A stretch of 14,348 bases of DNA from an uncultured Bacteroidota bacterium (GCA_903837025.1 CAILTC010000480.1:1-14348), one strand, 5' to 3'; shown: positions 5,868 to 14,026, counted from the first letter of the stretch. Numbers and translations: made by a program. The notes: a model not told the origin generated them from the sequence alone.

Positions 5868-6983
5868 TTATGGTTTTGGTGCTTCAGGTTTCAAGCCTTG
5901 ATTCCATACTTTTATTTTGTCCGAAGCCTTGACACCGCTTTTAATTTGTACATAAATTCCATCGCTAACTCCCAATACAACATTTCGTCTTTCGAATTTT
6001 TTCACACCCGTTTCTACTTCAACGAATGGTTTTTGTGTTTTGGGATCAAATTGTATTAAGGCTTCTTTCAACGCTAAAACCTTTTCTGCTTTTTCTAAAA
6101 TAATCGACGCATTGGCGCTCAATCCAGCACGGATAAAAGTATTGTCTTTATTTGGCATTGATGCTTTAATTTCGAATTGAATCGCTCCATTCTCCACTTT
6201 ACCTTTTGGAGCAATATATTGAAGAACAGCATCGAATTTTTTATTTTCTATAGCTCCAACGGTGATTTCTATTGGTAATTTTTCTTTTATTTTGCCAACT
6301 TCTGACTCATCAATTTTACCCACAAATATCATTCGCCCTACATCGGCAACACTGGCAATTGTAGTTCCTTCATTAAAAGTATTGCTTTCTATCACCTGAT
6401 TCCCCACTTTTACAGGAACATCAAGCACCATTCCGTTTACGGTTGATCGAATTAAAGTATTGGCATAATTCCCAAGACCCGAACTAGTTCCTGTTTTTAC
6501 GATATCGAAACCTTGTTTCGAAGCAGTATAATTTTGTTTGGCTTGGTTATAAGCCAATTGTGCCGCATCAAAATCATTGGCGGAAATAACGCCTTTATCA
6601 AACAATATTTTTTGCCTTTGAAATAATTTCTCTTGATTGTCTAGGTTTATTTTGGTAGTCTGAACTTGATTTTGCGAATTACTCAAATTCGAAACATTGG
6701 CAACTACTTTAATTTTAGCAATTAAGTCCCCCGCCTTAATTTTATCTCCCGCTTTGATATAAACTGCTTCAATTATACCTGAAATATTAGGCTTAATAAG
6801 CACTTCCTCATCAGGAACAATGTTACCCGTGGCGATAGTGTTTTTGACGATTGTTTTAATTTCTGCCTTGTCTGTTTCAAAAACTATGGGCGATTCTTGG
6901 TTCTTAGCATACAAATAATACAAAGCACCAAAAAATACTATTGCTATAAATATTAAAATTGTTATGGTTACTCCTTTTTTCAT
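5868..6983 (-). CDS. Periplasmic adaptor 1 (HlyD/MacA-type membrane fusion protein), intact
   Basis: Bridges the two ABC permeases and the TolC-type channel across the periplasm. The 371-residue protein starts with an N-terminal anchor (5-26). The first lipoyl half follows (about 61-91, KAGDKIKAGDLIAKI). The helical hairpin (about 97-165) has the TolC-docking motif R123-xxx-L127-xxxxxx-S134 at its tip. Next come the second lipoyl half (about 176-205, STVNGMVLDVPVKVGNQV), a beta barrel (SVADVGRMIFVGKIDESEVGKI region) and a membrane-proximal domain ending near VWNQGL. It starts 65 bases after permease 2 on the same strand. It is only distantly similar to adaptor 2 (shorter hairpin, different ends), so the two are old paralogues, not a recent duplication. 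All domains look complete. Confidence 0.93.
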   Translation of the reverse strand: MKKGVTITILIFIAIVFFGALYYLYAKNQESPIVFETDKAEIKTIVKNTIATGNIVPDEEVLIKPNISGIIEAVYIKAGDKIKAGDLIAKIKVVANVSNLSNSQNQVQTTKINLDNQEKLFQRQKILFDKGVISANDFDAAQLAYNQAKQNYTASKQGFDIVKTGTSSGLGNYANTLIRSTVNGMVLDVPVKVGNQVIESNTFNEGTTIASVADVGRMIFVGKIDESEVGKIKEKLPIEITVGAIENKKFDAVLQYIAPKGKVENGAIQFEIKASMPNKDNTFIRAGLSANASIILEKAEKVLALKEALIQFDPKTQKPFVEVETGVKKFERRNVVLGVSDGIYVQIKSGVKASDKIKVWNQGLKPEAPKP

Positions 6984-7048
6984 ATTGATGGTTTTAATTC
7001 GATTATTTTTCCCAAAAAGTAAAACTGTGGGCTATTTTTATTTTTAAT

Positions 7049-8314
7049 TTATTCTGTTCTTAATGCGTCAACAGGTTTTATTTTTATGGCGGTTTGAGCT
7101 GGGATTAATCCTGCTAATAATCCAGAACCGACTAATATAATTAAGGCGAAAAATACGACTGATAAATCCACACTTGGATTGGCAAACATCATATCTTTAT
7201 TCGGCATACCGTCAATAATCTTGTTTACTATTATCAAAACACCTGTTGCCACGGCAATGCCAAACATCCCTGCAGAGATGGTCAAAAATATCGCTTCTAA
7301 TAATATTTGCGAACGAATTGCTCCCGGCGTTGCCCCCAAAGCTCTTCGAATTCCGATTTCTTTGGTCCTTTCTTTTACTACTATTAGCATAATATTCGAA
7401 ATTCCGATAACTCCTGATAGCAAAACTAGAGTCCCAACAAAGTAAGCGATAAACCTCAAAATGGTAAATAGCCCTAACACTTTCTTGAATTCTGCAAACA
7501 AATCAAAGTTTCCGATCGCTCTATCATCGTCGGGACTTATCGAATGCCTTGATTTCATAAAGTCTAAAATTTTAGGCTTCAAATCTGTTATCGAAGCATT
7601 GTCCTTTGCTGTAATTGCCATCCACCCTACTTTATCTCCAAAATTAAATGCCTGTTGAAAGGTAGTAAAGGGTACAAAAATATTTTTTTGCGCTTGTTCT
7701 GCATTACCATTATTATTGCCTTTGGTTTTATAAACACCTACAACCATGAAATTTACACCATTCACTTTAATGTAAGTTCCAATAGCTTCTTCGCCATTAT
7801 CATATAATCCTGTAATTACTCCTTGACCAATTACGGCTACTTTCCGTTTTAAATTTATATCTTGATAATTGACGAATCTTCCTTTAATAATATCCATCGA
7901 TTGTTGTTTAACAAACTCTGGATAATCACCATACACATTAAAAACAGCTGTTTTTGTTCCTCTCACAACATTATTTGTCTGATCGTGACCGCCCAATTGA
8001 TTTCGAGGAGAAACATATAATAGGTCTGGGAAATTCTCTTTTAAAGCTTGAACATCGTCATTTTTATAATTAAATCTTCTTATTTGAGGCAATCCTTTAT
8101 AAGGTTTTGATGTGGGTTGTGTCCACATAAACATTGTATTTGTTGCCATTCCGGAAAACCCTTTTTTAACACCGTTCTCTAAACCAGTTCCTGCGGCAAG
8201 TAAGATAACCAAAATAAAAATTCCCCAAAACACACCAAAAGCAGTCAGTATTGTCCGAAAAGTATTTGCGGTCAATGCTTCTAAAATCTCTGTCCATTTA
8301 TCTCTATCAAACAT
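7049..8314 (-). CDS. MacB/FtsX-type ABC transporter permease 2
   Basis: Inner membrane subunit of a type VII (mechanotransmission) ABC exporter that acts with an adaptor and TolC. The 421-residue protein has the MacB layout without a fused ATPase: N-terminal membrane helix (about 20-42), large periplasmic MacB_PCD domain (about 45-275), then three helices (about 289-312, 342-362, 383-405). The FtsX signature ISNIMLIVVKERTKEIGIRRALGA lies around residues 305-328, and the C-terminus ends in the typical KPVDALRTE. The start ATG is 2 bases after the permease 1 stop codon, so translation is probably coupled. The N-terminus is strongly similar to permease 1 (W-x-EI-x-EA, GIFILVILL-x-AG-x-GLENG), indicating tandem paralogues that probably form a heterodimer with the single ATPase. 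The substrate is unknown. Confidence 0.93.
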   Translation of the reverse strand: MFDRDKWTEILEALTANTFRTILTAFGVFWGIFILVILLAAGTGLENGVKKGFSGMATNTMFMWTQPTSKPYKGLPQIRRFNYKNDDVQALKENFPDLLYVSPRNQLGGHDQTNNVVRGTKTAVFNVYGDYPEFVKQQSMDIIKGRFVNYQDINLKRKVAVIGQGVITGLYDNGEEAIGTYIKVNGVNFMVVGVYKTKGNNNGNAEQAQKNIFVPFTTFQQAFNFGDKVGWMAITAKDNASITDLKPKILDFMKSRHSISPDDDRAIGNFDLFAEFKKVLGLFTILRFIAYFVGTLVLLSGVIGISNIMLIVVKERTKEIGIRRALGATPGAIRSQILLEAIFLTISAGMFGIAVATGVLIIVNKIIDGMPNKDMMFANPSVDLSVVFFALIILVGSGLLAGLIPAQTAIKIKPVDALRTE

Positions 8315-8316
8315 AA

Positions 8317-9564
8317 TTATTCGTCTCTAAGTGCTACAATGGGTCTAATTTTCGCGGCTCTATATGCTGGAAAAAAACCGGCTAAGGCTCCGGCAAAAAT
8401 CAATAAAATCAAAGTGGTTAATGCGACACTAAAATCGACTTCGGGATTCAAAAAATAGTCACTTTTTATTTGTGGTCCAACCAATTCTAAAAGCAATAAA
8501 CTAGATAATAACCCAATAAATCCAGCTATAGTAGTAATAAAAATTGACTCGTGTAATATCATCCCAACAATCGAAATTGGAGAAGCTCCAAGTGCTTTCC
8601 GAATACCAATTTCCTTGGTTCTTTCTTTTACAATAATCAACATAATATTGCTAACCCCCACAACTCCTGCAATGATCGTACAAATTCCCACCCACCAAAA
8701 AAACAATCGGATATATAAATTCAAATCATAAAATTGTTTCACATTTTCTAAAGTACTATTGATTCCAATGCCACTCAAATCATCTGGCGCAATACCGTTT
8801 TTGCTTTTAAGCATTTGTGAAACTCCAGAAGTGAATTTCAAAGACTCGGACAAAGCTTCTTCATAAGTATCTTTTTTATGCAGCGTAAAAGAGATGTCGC
8901 TCAATTTATCTCCTCCGCTTCCAAAAACATGTTGCATGGTTGATATCGGAAAATAAACTCGGGCTTCTTCCCTTTCTCCACCTGGATCCGTAAAAAACCC
9001 AACTACTTTAAATTTTACATTATTAATTGAAATTTGTTCCCCAATTGGATTTTTCTCTTTAAACAAATCTTGTTTTATTTTCCGGCCAATCACCGCAACT
9101 TTGGTGCTATTTACTATATCATTGTCGTTTACAAATCTGCCCTCAACAATACTGACTTTTTCAATAGCTTGATGATCTGGCGAAACTCCTTGACAATCAT
9201 AAGACCCCGTTTCTTTTCCATAAACTACAGATCCGTTCCAAATATTAAATTTCGAACTTTTCTTGTCTATTTGTTTATCGAATTTTTGTGTCGAAAGTTC
9301 AAAATCACTATTTCGCAACTGAATATGTCTTCCAGGATTTAGACCTTTATATTCCTTGGCCGTTGTACCTGCCCAAATCCAAATAACGCCATCCGCATCA
9401 TTCTGGAATTGCTTCGCTATTCCGTTCTCGAGTCCTTTTCCGGCTCCCAGAAGAATAACCAAAATAAATATTCCCGAAGCCACAGAAATCCCCGTGAGAA
9501 AAGTTCTCATTTTGTTTTTAGCGATAGCCTCAAAAATTTCCTGCCAGCGTTCGATATTAAACAT
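8317..9564 (-). CDS. MacB/FtsX-type ABC transporter permease 1
   Basis: The 415-residue paralogue of permease 2, expected to pair with it over the ATPase at 9557-10258. An N-terminal helix (about 20-42) is followed by a periplasmic MacB_PCD domain (about 45-275) with the conserved VAVIGRKI and IGEQISINNVKFKVVGFF stretches. Three membrane helices follow (about 287-310, 340-360, 378-397). The cytoplasmic coupling segment KERTKEIGIRKALGA is at 313-327, and the C-terminus is AAKIRPIVALRDE. The start ATG at 9564 overlaps the end of the ATPase gene by 8 bases (…TATGTTTAA), a classic translational coupling arrangement. Whether the exported substrate is a drug, peptide, lipid or siderophore cannot be read here; MacB relatives are known for macrolides and lipoproteins. 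Confidence 0.93.
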   Translation of the reverse strand: MFNIERWQEIFEAIAKNKMRTFLTGISVASGIFILVILLGAGKGLENGIAKQFQNDADGVIWIWAGTTAKEYKGLNPGRHIQLRNSDFELSTQKFDKQIDKKSSKFNIWNGSVVYGKETGSYDCQGVSPDHQAIEKVSIVEGRFVNDNDIVNSTKVAVIGRKIKQDLFKEKNPIGEQISINNVKFKVVGFFTDPGGEREEARVYFPISTMQHVFGSGGDKLSDISFTLHKKDTYEEALSESLKFTSGVSQMLKSKNGIAPDDLSGIGINSTLENVKQFYDLNLYIRLFFWWVGICTIIAGVVGVSNIMLIIVKERTKEIGIRKALGASPISIVGMILHESIFITTIAGFIGLLSSLLLLELVGPQIKSDYFLNPEVDFSVALTTLILLIFAGALAGFFPAYRAAKIRPIVALRDE

Positions 9565-10258
9565 AAGACTTTGCTCTAACTTGTTCTACTAATTTGTCGT
9601 CAATGATCAATCCATCTTTTAGCACCACGTTTCTTTTGCACATGGCGGCAATATCCGGTTCGTGCGTTACAATCAAAATCGTCTTTCCCTCGTCATTTAT
9701 CCCTTGTATCAATTCCATAACTTCATATGAAGTCAAAGTATCTAAAGCACCTGTTGGCTCATCGGCCAATAAAACTTTGGGATTCGATGCCAATGCTCTA
9801 GCAATTGCAACCCGTTGTTTTTGTCCACCTGAAAGTTCGTTAGGCAAGTGATGCGAATGCGATGCTAAGCCCACTTTTTCGAGATAAGCCATGGCTATTT
9901 CGTTGCGCTCTTTTCTTTTAATTCCTTGATAATAAAGCGGCATTGCGACATTATCTAGCGCCGATTTATAATTAATTAAATTGAAAGATTGGAAAACAAA
10001 ACCCAAGAATTGGTTTCGATATCGGGAAGCTATTGTTTCGTTAAGATTTTTGATGGGTATTTTATCCAAAATATAATGACCCGAATCGGCTTCGTCTAGA
10101 ATGCCAAGAATGTTAAGTAAAGTAGATTTTCCCGAACCCGACGAACCCATAATGGCTACCAATTCGCCTTCTTTGATATTGAAATTAATTCCTTTCAGCA
10201 CATGCAATTCGGAACCTCCCACTTTATAGGATTTATGTAAGTCTTTAATTTCTATCAT
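9557..10258 (-). CDS. MacB/LolD-type ABC transporter ATP-binding protein
   Basis: Cytoplasmic ATPase driving the two adjacent permeases. All nucleotide-binding motifs are intact in its 233 residues: Walker A GSSGSGKST (38-46), Q-loop Q90 in FQSFNL, signature LSGGQ (142-146), Walker B VLLADE (162-167) with D-loop GALD (170-173), and H-loop H199. The start MIEIKDLHKSYKVGGSELHVLKGI is the usual one for MacB/LolD-like ATPases. It is the first gene of the efflux cluster and overlaps permease 1 by 8 bases. A candidate -7 element (TACTATTG) lies 20 bases before the ATG. In E. coli MacB the ATPase is fused to its permease; here it is separate and appears to serve two permeases. Confidence 0.95.
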   Translation of the reverse strand: MIEIKDLHKSYKVGGSELHVLKGINFNIKEGELVAIMGSSGSGKSTLLNILGILDEADSGHYILDKIPIKNLNETIASRYRNQFLGFVFQSFNLINYKSALDNVAMPLYYQGIKRKERNEIAMAYLEKVGLASHSHHLPNELSGGQKQRVAIARALASNPKVLLADEPTGALDTLTSYEVMELIQGINDEGKTILIVTHEPDIAAMCKRNVVLKDGLIIDDKLVEQVRAKSYV

Positions 10259-10277
10259 GTTCTTGAATAATTTATAA

Positions 10278-10285
10278 CAATAGTA
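10278..10285 (-). promoter_or_regulatory. Candidate -7 promoter element for the efflux cluster (one mismatch)
   Basis: On the minus strand TACTATTG differs by one base from TAnnTTTG; its G lies 20 bases before the ATPase ATG at 10258. The identical octamer precedes the gene at 1132. The rest of the spacer 10286-10426 is AT-rich and shows nothing else I can support. Confidence 0.4.
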
Positions 10286-10426
10286 ATGCTTTTACATAAA
10301 AAATTATGATAACAAAACGTTAATACTATTTCAGATTTATTCCTATAAGACTGATTCATTATGAAAATGTTACAGGCTTATTAATAAAATTTTTTAGATT
10401 CCAAAATTTTACATTTTACAAAAACT

Positions 10427-10463
10427 AAAAAGCGATGCAATCCAATAGGAAACATCGCTTTTT
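10427..10463 (-). terminator. Rho-independent terminator of the MutS-like gene
   Basis: AAAAAGCGATG (10427-10437) and CATCGCTTTTT (10453-10463) are perfect 11-base inverted repeats around a 15-base loop. On the minus strand the stem ends in a T-run. It begins 25 bases after the stop codon of the MutS-like gene and separates that gene from the efflux cluster. Confidence 0.85.
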
Positions 10464-10487
10464 ACTTGAATAATAAAGATATTTACC

Positions 10488-12287
10488 CTAATCAATAATA
10501 TGATTTCTTCGCATTAATTCAATGGCATTCATGCTTTGGGTTACCCCTTTTTGTAATTTATAATCGGGTTCCAACAAGCCATTTTTGTTGTGAAGTTCAA
10601 AGCAATAGTTACTGATAACATGAGGATAGGAACTTTCCATTTTTGTGAGATCAAGATCGTGTGTGGCTATTAAACAGGTATTGAATGTTTTCATTTTGAT
10701 AATTTTCTCTAAAAACAACTCGGAACCTTTTAGTTTATCAACCGAATTGGTTCCTTTTAGAATCTCATCTAAAATGATAAATTGAGGTTCGTTATTTTCG
10801 AGTTTCTCAATCAGCAATCTCAATCTTTGAATTTCAGCATTAAAATATGAACTTCCATCCGAAAGCGAATCGCTGGTGCTCATACTTGTAAAAATTGAAA
10901 TTGGCGAAAAAACAAAAGATTCCGCACAAACCGGACATCCATTCATGGCCAAAACCATATTGATTCCAACGCTTCGTAAAAAAGTACTTTTACCAGTCAT
11001 GTTGGCACCCGTAACAATCGTTACATTGTTATTTTCAATCGTCGAAAAATCATTATAAACTCTTTCGTTTTTTGGAATCAAAGGATGAGAAAGGTTCTTC
11101 GCATCAATAACAGCATTCGTTTCCGAACAAACAGGATACTGAAATTCGGGGTTTTGATAGGCAAAAAGACCCAAACTTATAAAAGCTTCGAATTCGGCAA
11201 TGGCATCAAACCATTTTGGGAATTCGGTTTTATTTTCGAATAGAAAGTTTTCAATTTTTGTTGCAAATTGCAATCGCCATAAAAAAACCATATCCAAAAT
11301 AGTTCCGAAAATTTGAATCGTACCGCTGTCATAAGAATCAATTAATTTTGATAATTTATTAATCAACATCGAAGCAGTTGTTTCGCTATTGGTTGCAACT
11401 TTTTTCTGTAAAAGAATGTTAGTATTCGATAGAAATTTTTCCTTCTCAATTAATACTAAAACCGGAACATAACCTTTCAATTCATTGGCTTTATTATCAA
11501 CAGCCGTAATGATTTCATTAATTGCTTTGCCATAAATCCTATTTATAGTAAAAGACAAAAGAACTAGAAATAAAAAAACCAAGGTGCTAAAAAGGGATGA
11601 TTTTAGCACGATAGCAGTAATTATCAAAGCTACATTTAGTATCGGAACAATAATCAATAATAATCGCAATGATTTTTTGTTGAGTCGAAAATCGTTATAA
11701 TTAAAAGTCCAGTTTCTTTCCTTTTTTAAATTAGCATCAATTGGTTCAATCGATTTTGTGGTTGCGAGGAAATCAACGCACCATTTTATTTTCTCGGATA
11801 GTTCTTTAATACCATTTTGTCTTTCTATAATGGGATCATTTCTTAACAAATGATTCGCTAAATAAAAGGCTAATTTGTTTTTTCCAAAAATAGTTTGACA
11901 CCGATTTATTTTTTGAAATAAGGAATTACTACCAAATATCCCCAAATCGTGACCATAAGGATGATTAGCATCCGTTTCTGAAAAAGGTTTCTCCCCATTA
12001 CTTTTCCCTTCGTCCTGGATCTCAAAACAAACCTTTTTAACAGCATCGAAAAAATGAATTTTATCCAATAAATTCCTTGAAGTGATTAACAATGCTAAGA
12101 AAACAACAAAGAATACGATCCCAACAACAAACTCGAAAATAGAAGTTTTTAAAAGTGTATACCTTCCTAATTCAACAACAAACGTGATAAAAACCAAAAA
12201 ACGGAATAAAGTCACCCAATTTTGTTTTTTCGTCGCTGCATTTATAATTTCAATCGCCTTTTGATTGATGCTTTCAATTTGATTCAT
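10488..12287 (-). CDS. Membrane-anchored MutS-like ATPase (MutS domain V protein), function unknown
   Basis: 599 residues. The C-terminal part is a MutS-type ABC ATPase domain: Walker A TGANMTGKST (426-435), the DSLSDGSSYFNAE stretch (473-485), Walker B FIILDE (503-508) followed by KGTNS, and ATHD with H543. The mismatch-binding and connector domains of true MutS are absent. Instead there are four predicted membrane segments in two pairs (about 25-45, 49-70, 207-228, 232-252), which MutS1 and MutS2 lack. Annotation as a mismatch repair protein would therefore mislead; the role is unknown. The start ATG at 12287 is preceded by GTAGTTTGC, a -7-like element with wrong internal spacing whose TTTG ends 21 bases upstream. 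A strong terminator follows at 10427-10463. I am sure of the ATPase family, not of any function. Confidence 0.88.
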   Translation of the reverse strand: MNQIESINQKAIEIINAATKKQNWVTLFRFLVFITFVVELGRYTLLKTSIFEFVVGIVFFVVFLALLITSRNLLDKIHFFDAVKKVCFEIQDEGKSNGEKPFSETDANHPYGHDLGIFGSNSLFQKINRCQTIFGKNKLAFYLANHLLRNDPIIERQNGIKELSEKIKWCVDFLATTKSIEPIDANLKKERNWTFNYNDFRLNKKSLRLLLIIVPILNVALIITAIVLKSSLFSTLVFLFLVLLSFTINRIYGKAINEIITAVDNKANELKGYVPVLVLIEKEKFLSNTNILLQKKVATNSETTASMLINKLSKLIDSYDSGTIQIFGTILDMVFLWRLQFATKIENFLFENKTEFPKWFDAIAEFEAFISLGLFAYQNPEFQYPVCSETNAVIDAKNLSHPLIPKNERVYNDFSTIENNNVTIVTGANMTGKSTFLRSVGINMVLAMNGCPVCAESFVFSPISIFTSMSTSDSLSDGSSYFNAEIQRLRLLIEKLENNEPQFIILDEILKGTNSVDKLKGSELFLEKIIKMKTFNTCLIATHDLDLTKMESSYPHVISNYCFELHNKNGLLEPDYKLQKGVTQSMNAIELMRRNHIID

Positions 12288-12398
12288 TTTATTCTAAGAA
12301 TTTAGTGCAAACTACATTATTTTTTCTCACAAAGAAACAAATCACAAAGATTTTATAATAAAATAACTACCCTTATCTTATACCAATGTTTTTTTTAT

Positions 12399-12471
12399 CC
12401 ACAGATTTCAAAGATTAAAAGGATTTTGTATTCAGTTATTAAATAGCTGTGATAATCTTTTAAAGCTGTAG
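12399..12471. repeat. Imperfect inverted repeat, 19-base arms
   Basis: The left arm CCACAGATTTCAAAGATTA (12399-12417) matches the reverse complement of the right arm (12453-12471) at 16 of 19 positions, with a 35-base AT-rich loop. There is no T-run, so it is not a normal terminator. The CACAGATT…AAAGATTAAAAGGATT wording resembles dispersed intergenic palindromes I recall from Flavobacterium genomes, which cannot be confirmed from one copy. Confidence 0.55.
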
Positions 12472-12568
12472 CTAAAAACAAACAGTTTTTTTATTCCATT
12501 CTTAAATAACACGAACAAATTTCAATAATCAAATCAATATTTAACTATGAAAAAATAGCAATATTCAC

Positions 12569-12576
12569 TAATTTTG
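12569..12576 (+). promoter_or_regulatory. -7 promoter element (TAATTTTG) for the DUF4403 gene
   Basis: TAATTTTG followed by CA is a perfect TAnnTTTG match whose G lies 22 bases before the ATG at 12598, leaving a leader of roughly 15 bases. No convincing -33 TTTG is visible. Confidence 0.65.
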
Positions 12577-12597
12577 CATCCTTAAATTTAAAATAAA

Positions 12598-13995
12598 ATG
12601 ACAAAATTCTTTTCAATTCTAGCTACCTTCGTTCTTATCATAGTAGTTTCTAGTTGTTCTACGTCTAATAAAATAGCCGCACTAAAACCAGAACCCAATA
12701 ACGCCAGTCCTTTGGTTTATGAAAACACACCCTCCTTCATTAATTTGCCCGTTAGTATCAAACTAAAAGATATTGAAAATAAAACCAATGCGCTTTTGAA
12801 TGGTGTAATCTATGAAGATAACAACATTGAAGACGACAACATTCAAATGAAAATTTGGAAACAAGCACCCATTTTAATAACCAACGACAATGGAAAAGTT
12901 AAAACTGTTTTACCTCTAAAAGTATGGGTAAAATACAGAATTGGCACAAAAACCATGGGTATTGATTTATACAGTACTGAAGAATTTAATCTGAACGGCG
13001 TAATAACTTTGACAAGCGAAGCGACATTGACCAATTGGAAATTGAGCACCAAAACAGAGTTAAAATCACTAGATTGGAACGAAAGTCCATCAATGGTAGT
13101 TTTTGGAAAAAATGTTCCTGTAACCTATCTTATTAATCCTGCTGTTAAACTTTTCAAATCTAAAATCGAGACAAAAATTGACGCCGCTATTGAAAAATCA
13201 ATGGATTTTAAACCAAATGTTTTGAAGGCTTTAGAAAAAATAGCTACCCCATTCATGATGAATGAAGCTTACCAAAGTTGGTTACAAATTATTCCTGTCG
13301 AAATCTATTCTACCGCTGCAAAATTCAAAAACGATAGTTTTTTTCTTGATATGGGAATGAAATGTAATATGGAAACCGTAATAGGAAACCAACCCACAGC
13401 AAAATTTGACGCTTCGAAAATTGTTTTGAAACCCGTATCTAAAATTCCGAATCAAATTTCAGCAAATATCGCCGCAGTTTCTACTTATGCAGAAGCTTCG
13501 AAAATAATGACAAAGAATTTTTCTGGTCAAGAATTTGGTTCAGGAAGCAAAAAAATAACCGTACAAAAAGTAGCCATTTGGCAAAAAGACAACAAAATGG
13601 TTATCGCTTTAGACGTTTTGGGAACCATAAACGGAACGCTCTATTTAACGGGATTACCGCAATATAATGAACAAACAAAAGAACTATTTTTTGACAAAAT
13701 GGATTATGTTTTAGACACCAAAAGCAAATTAATGCGAACAGCAAGCTGGCTTGCACAAGGAATGGTTTTGAGAAAAATTCAGGAAAGTTGTCGGTATTCT
13801 ATAACTCCAAATTTAGAAGAGGGCAAGAAAAGCATGATGGCCTATTTGAAAAATTATTCGCCAATGCCAGGTGTTTTTGTTAATGGTACTATGGATGATA
13901 TTCAATTTCAGAAAACACAATTGACCAATAACGCTATTATTGCTTTTATAAAAGTAAACGGAACCGTAAATGTTTCAATTGATGGGTTGAAGTAA
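12598..13995 (+). CDS. DUF4403-family lipoprotein
   Basis: A 465-residue envelope protein of unknown function. The N-terminus MTKFFSILATFVLIIVVSSC is a lipoprotein signal with the lipidated cysteine at C20 and serines after it; the lipobox (VSSC) is somewhat weak. The mature part has the DUF4403 layout as I remember it: an early INLPVSIKLKDIENKTNALLNGVIYED segment (about 48-75), then acidic residues and KIWKQAPI. Alternating beta-rich and helical stretches follow, with the second half repeating the ligand-cavity-like pattern (FDASKIVLKPVSKIP around 276-290). It is alone in its transcription unit, with its own promoter at 12569-12576. It is divergent from the MutS-like gene and convergent with a small membrane protein gene. 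Outer membrane attachment is likely for this phylum, but the side of exposure is not known. Confidence 0.85.
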   Translation: MTKFFSILATFVLIIVVSSCSTSNKIAALKPEPNNASPLVYENTPSFINLPVSIKLKDIENKTNALLNGVIYEDNNIEDDNIQMKIWKQAPILITNDNGKVKTVLPLKVWVKYRIGTKTMGIDLYSTEEFNLNGVITLTSEATLTNWKLSTKTELKSLDWNESPSMVVFGKNVPVTYLINPAVKLFKSKIETKIDAAIEKSMDFKPNVLKALEKIATPFMMNEAYQSWLQIIPVEIYSTAAKFKNDSFFLDMGMKCNMETVIGNQPTAKFDASKIVLKPVSKIPNQISANIAAVSTYAEASKIMTKNFSGQEFGSGSKKITVQKVAIWQKDNKMVIALDVLGTINGTLYLTGLPQYNEQTKELFFDKMDYVLDTKSKLMRTASWLAQGMVLRKIQESCRYSITPNLEEGKKSMMAYLKNYSPMPGVFVNGTMDDIQFQKTQLTNNAIIAFIKVNGTVNVSIDGLK

Positions 13996-13996
13996 T

Positions 13997-14026
13997 CCCC
14001 TCCCCAGCCCTCCCCGAAGGGGAGGG
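13997..14026. repeat. GC-rich palindromic repeat after the DUF4403 gene
   Basis: CCCTCCCC (14008-14015), GAA loop and GGGGAGGG (14019-14026) form a perfect 8-base-pair GC stem. A second copy of CCCTCCCC (13998-14005) lies two bases upstream and could pair with the same right arm. There is no T-run on either strand, so it is not a standard intrinsic terminator, although it may stabilise the 3' end of the mRNA. It starts one base after the stop codon. The composition is very unlike the surrounding AT-rich DNA; I recall similar CCCTCCCC-GAA-GGGGAGGG elements between Bacteroidota genes. Confidence 0.75.

Larger units (their letters stand above)
12288..12597. other. Divergent intergenic region with short repeats and an imperfect palindrome
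   Basis: A 310-base AT-rich spacer between the divergent MutS-like and DUF4403 genes. No open reading frame worth calling is seen. It holds TCACAAAGA twice (12327-12335 and 12342-12350), an imperfect palindrome (12399-12471) and, at the right end, a good -7 element (12569-12576). A weak -7-like GTAGTTTGC lies near 12307-12315 on the minus strand. Confidence 0.7.

Noticed and set aside
6984..7048. Promoter before adaptor 1 (minus-strand TACTTTTTG near 7013)
   Set aside because: The internal spacing is one base too long for TAnnTTTG and it is about 30 bases from the ATG; AT-rich sequence makes such near matches common.
9034..9342. Open frame of 102 codons on the + strand inside permease 1
   Set aside because: It is antisense to a clearly coding, conserved permease gene; its translation has no recognisable domain. 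The same holds for the other antisense frames inside the efflux genes, the MutS-like gene and DUF4403.
10488..12287. DNA mismatch repair gene mutS or mutS2
   Set aside because: The mismatch-binding domain and the Smr domain are absent, and membrane segments are present.
13997..14026. Intrinsic terminator
   Set aside because: The stem is strong but no T-run follows on either strand, so it is listed as a repeat.
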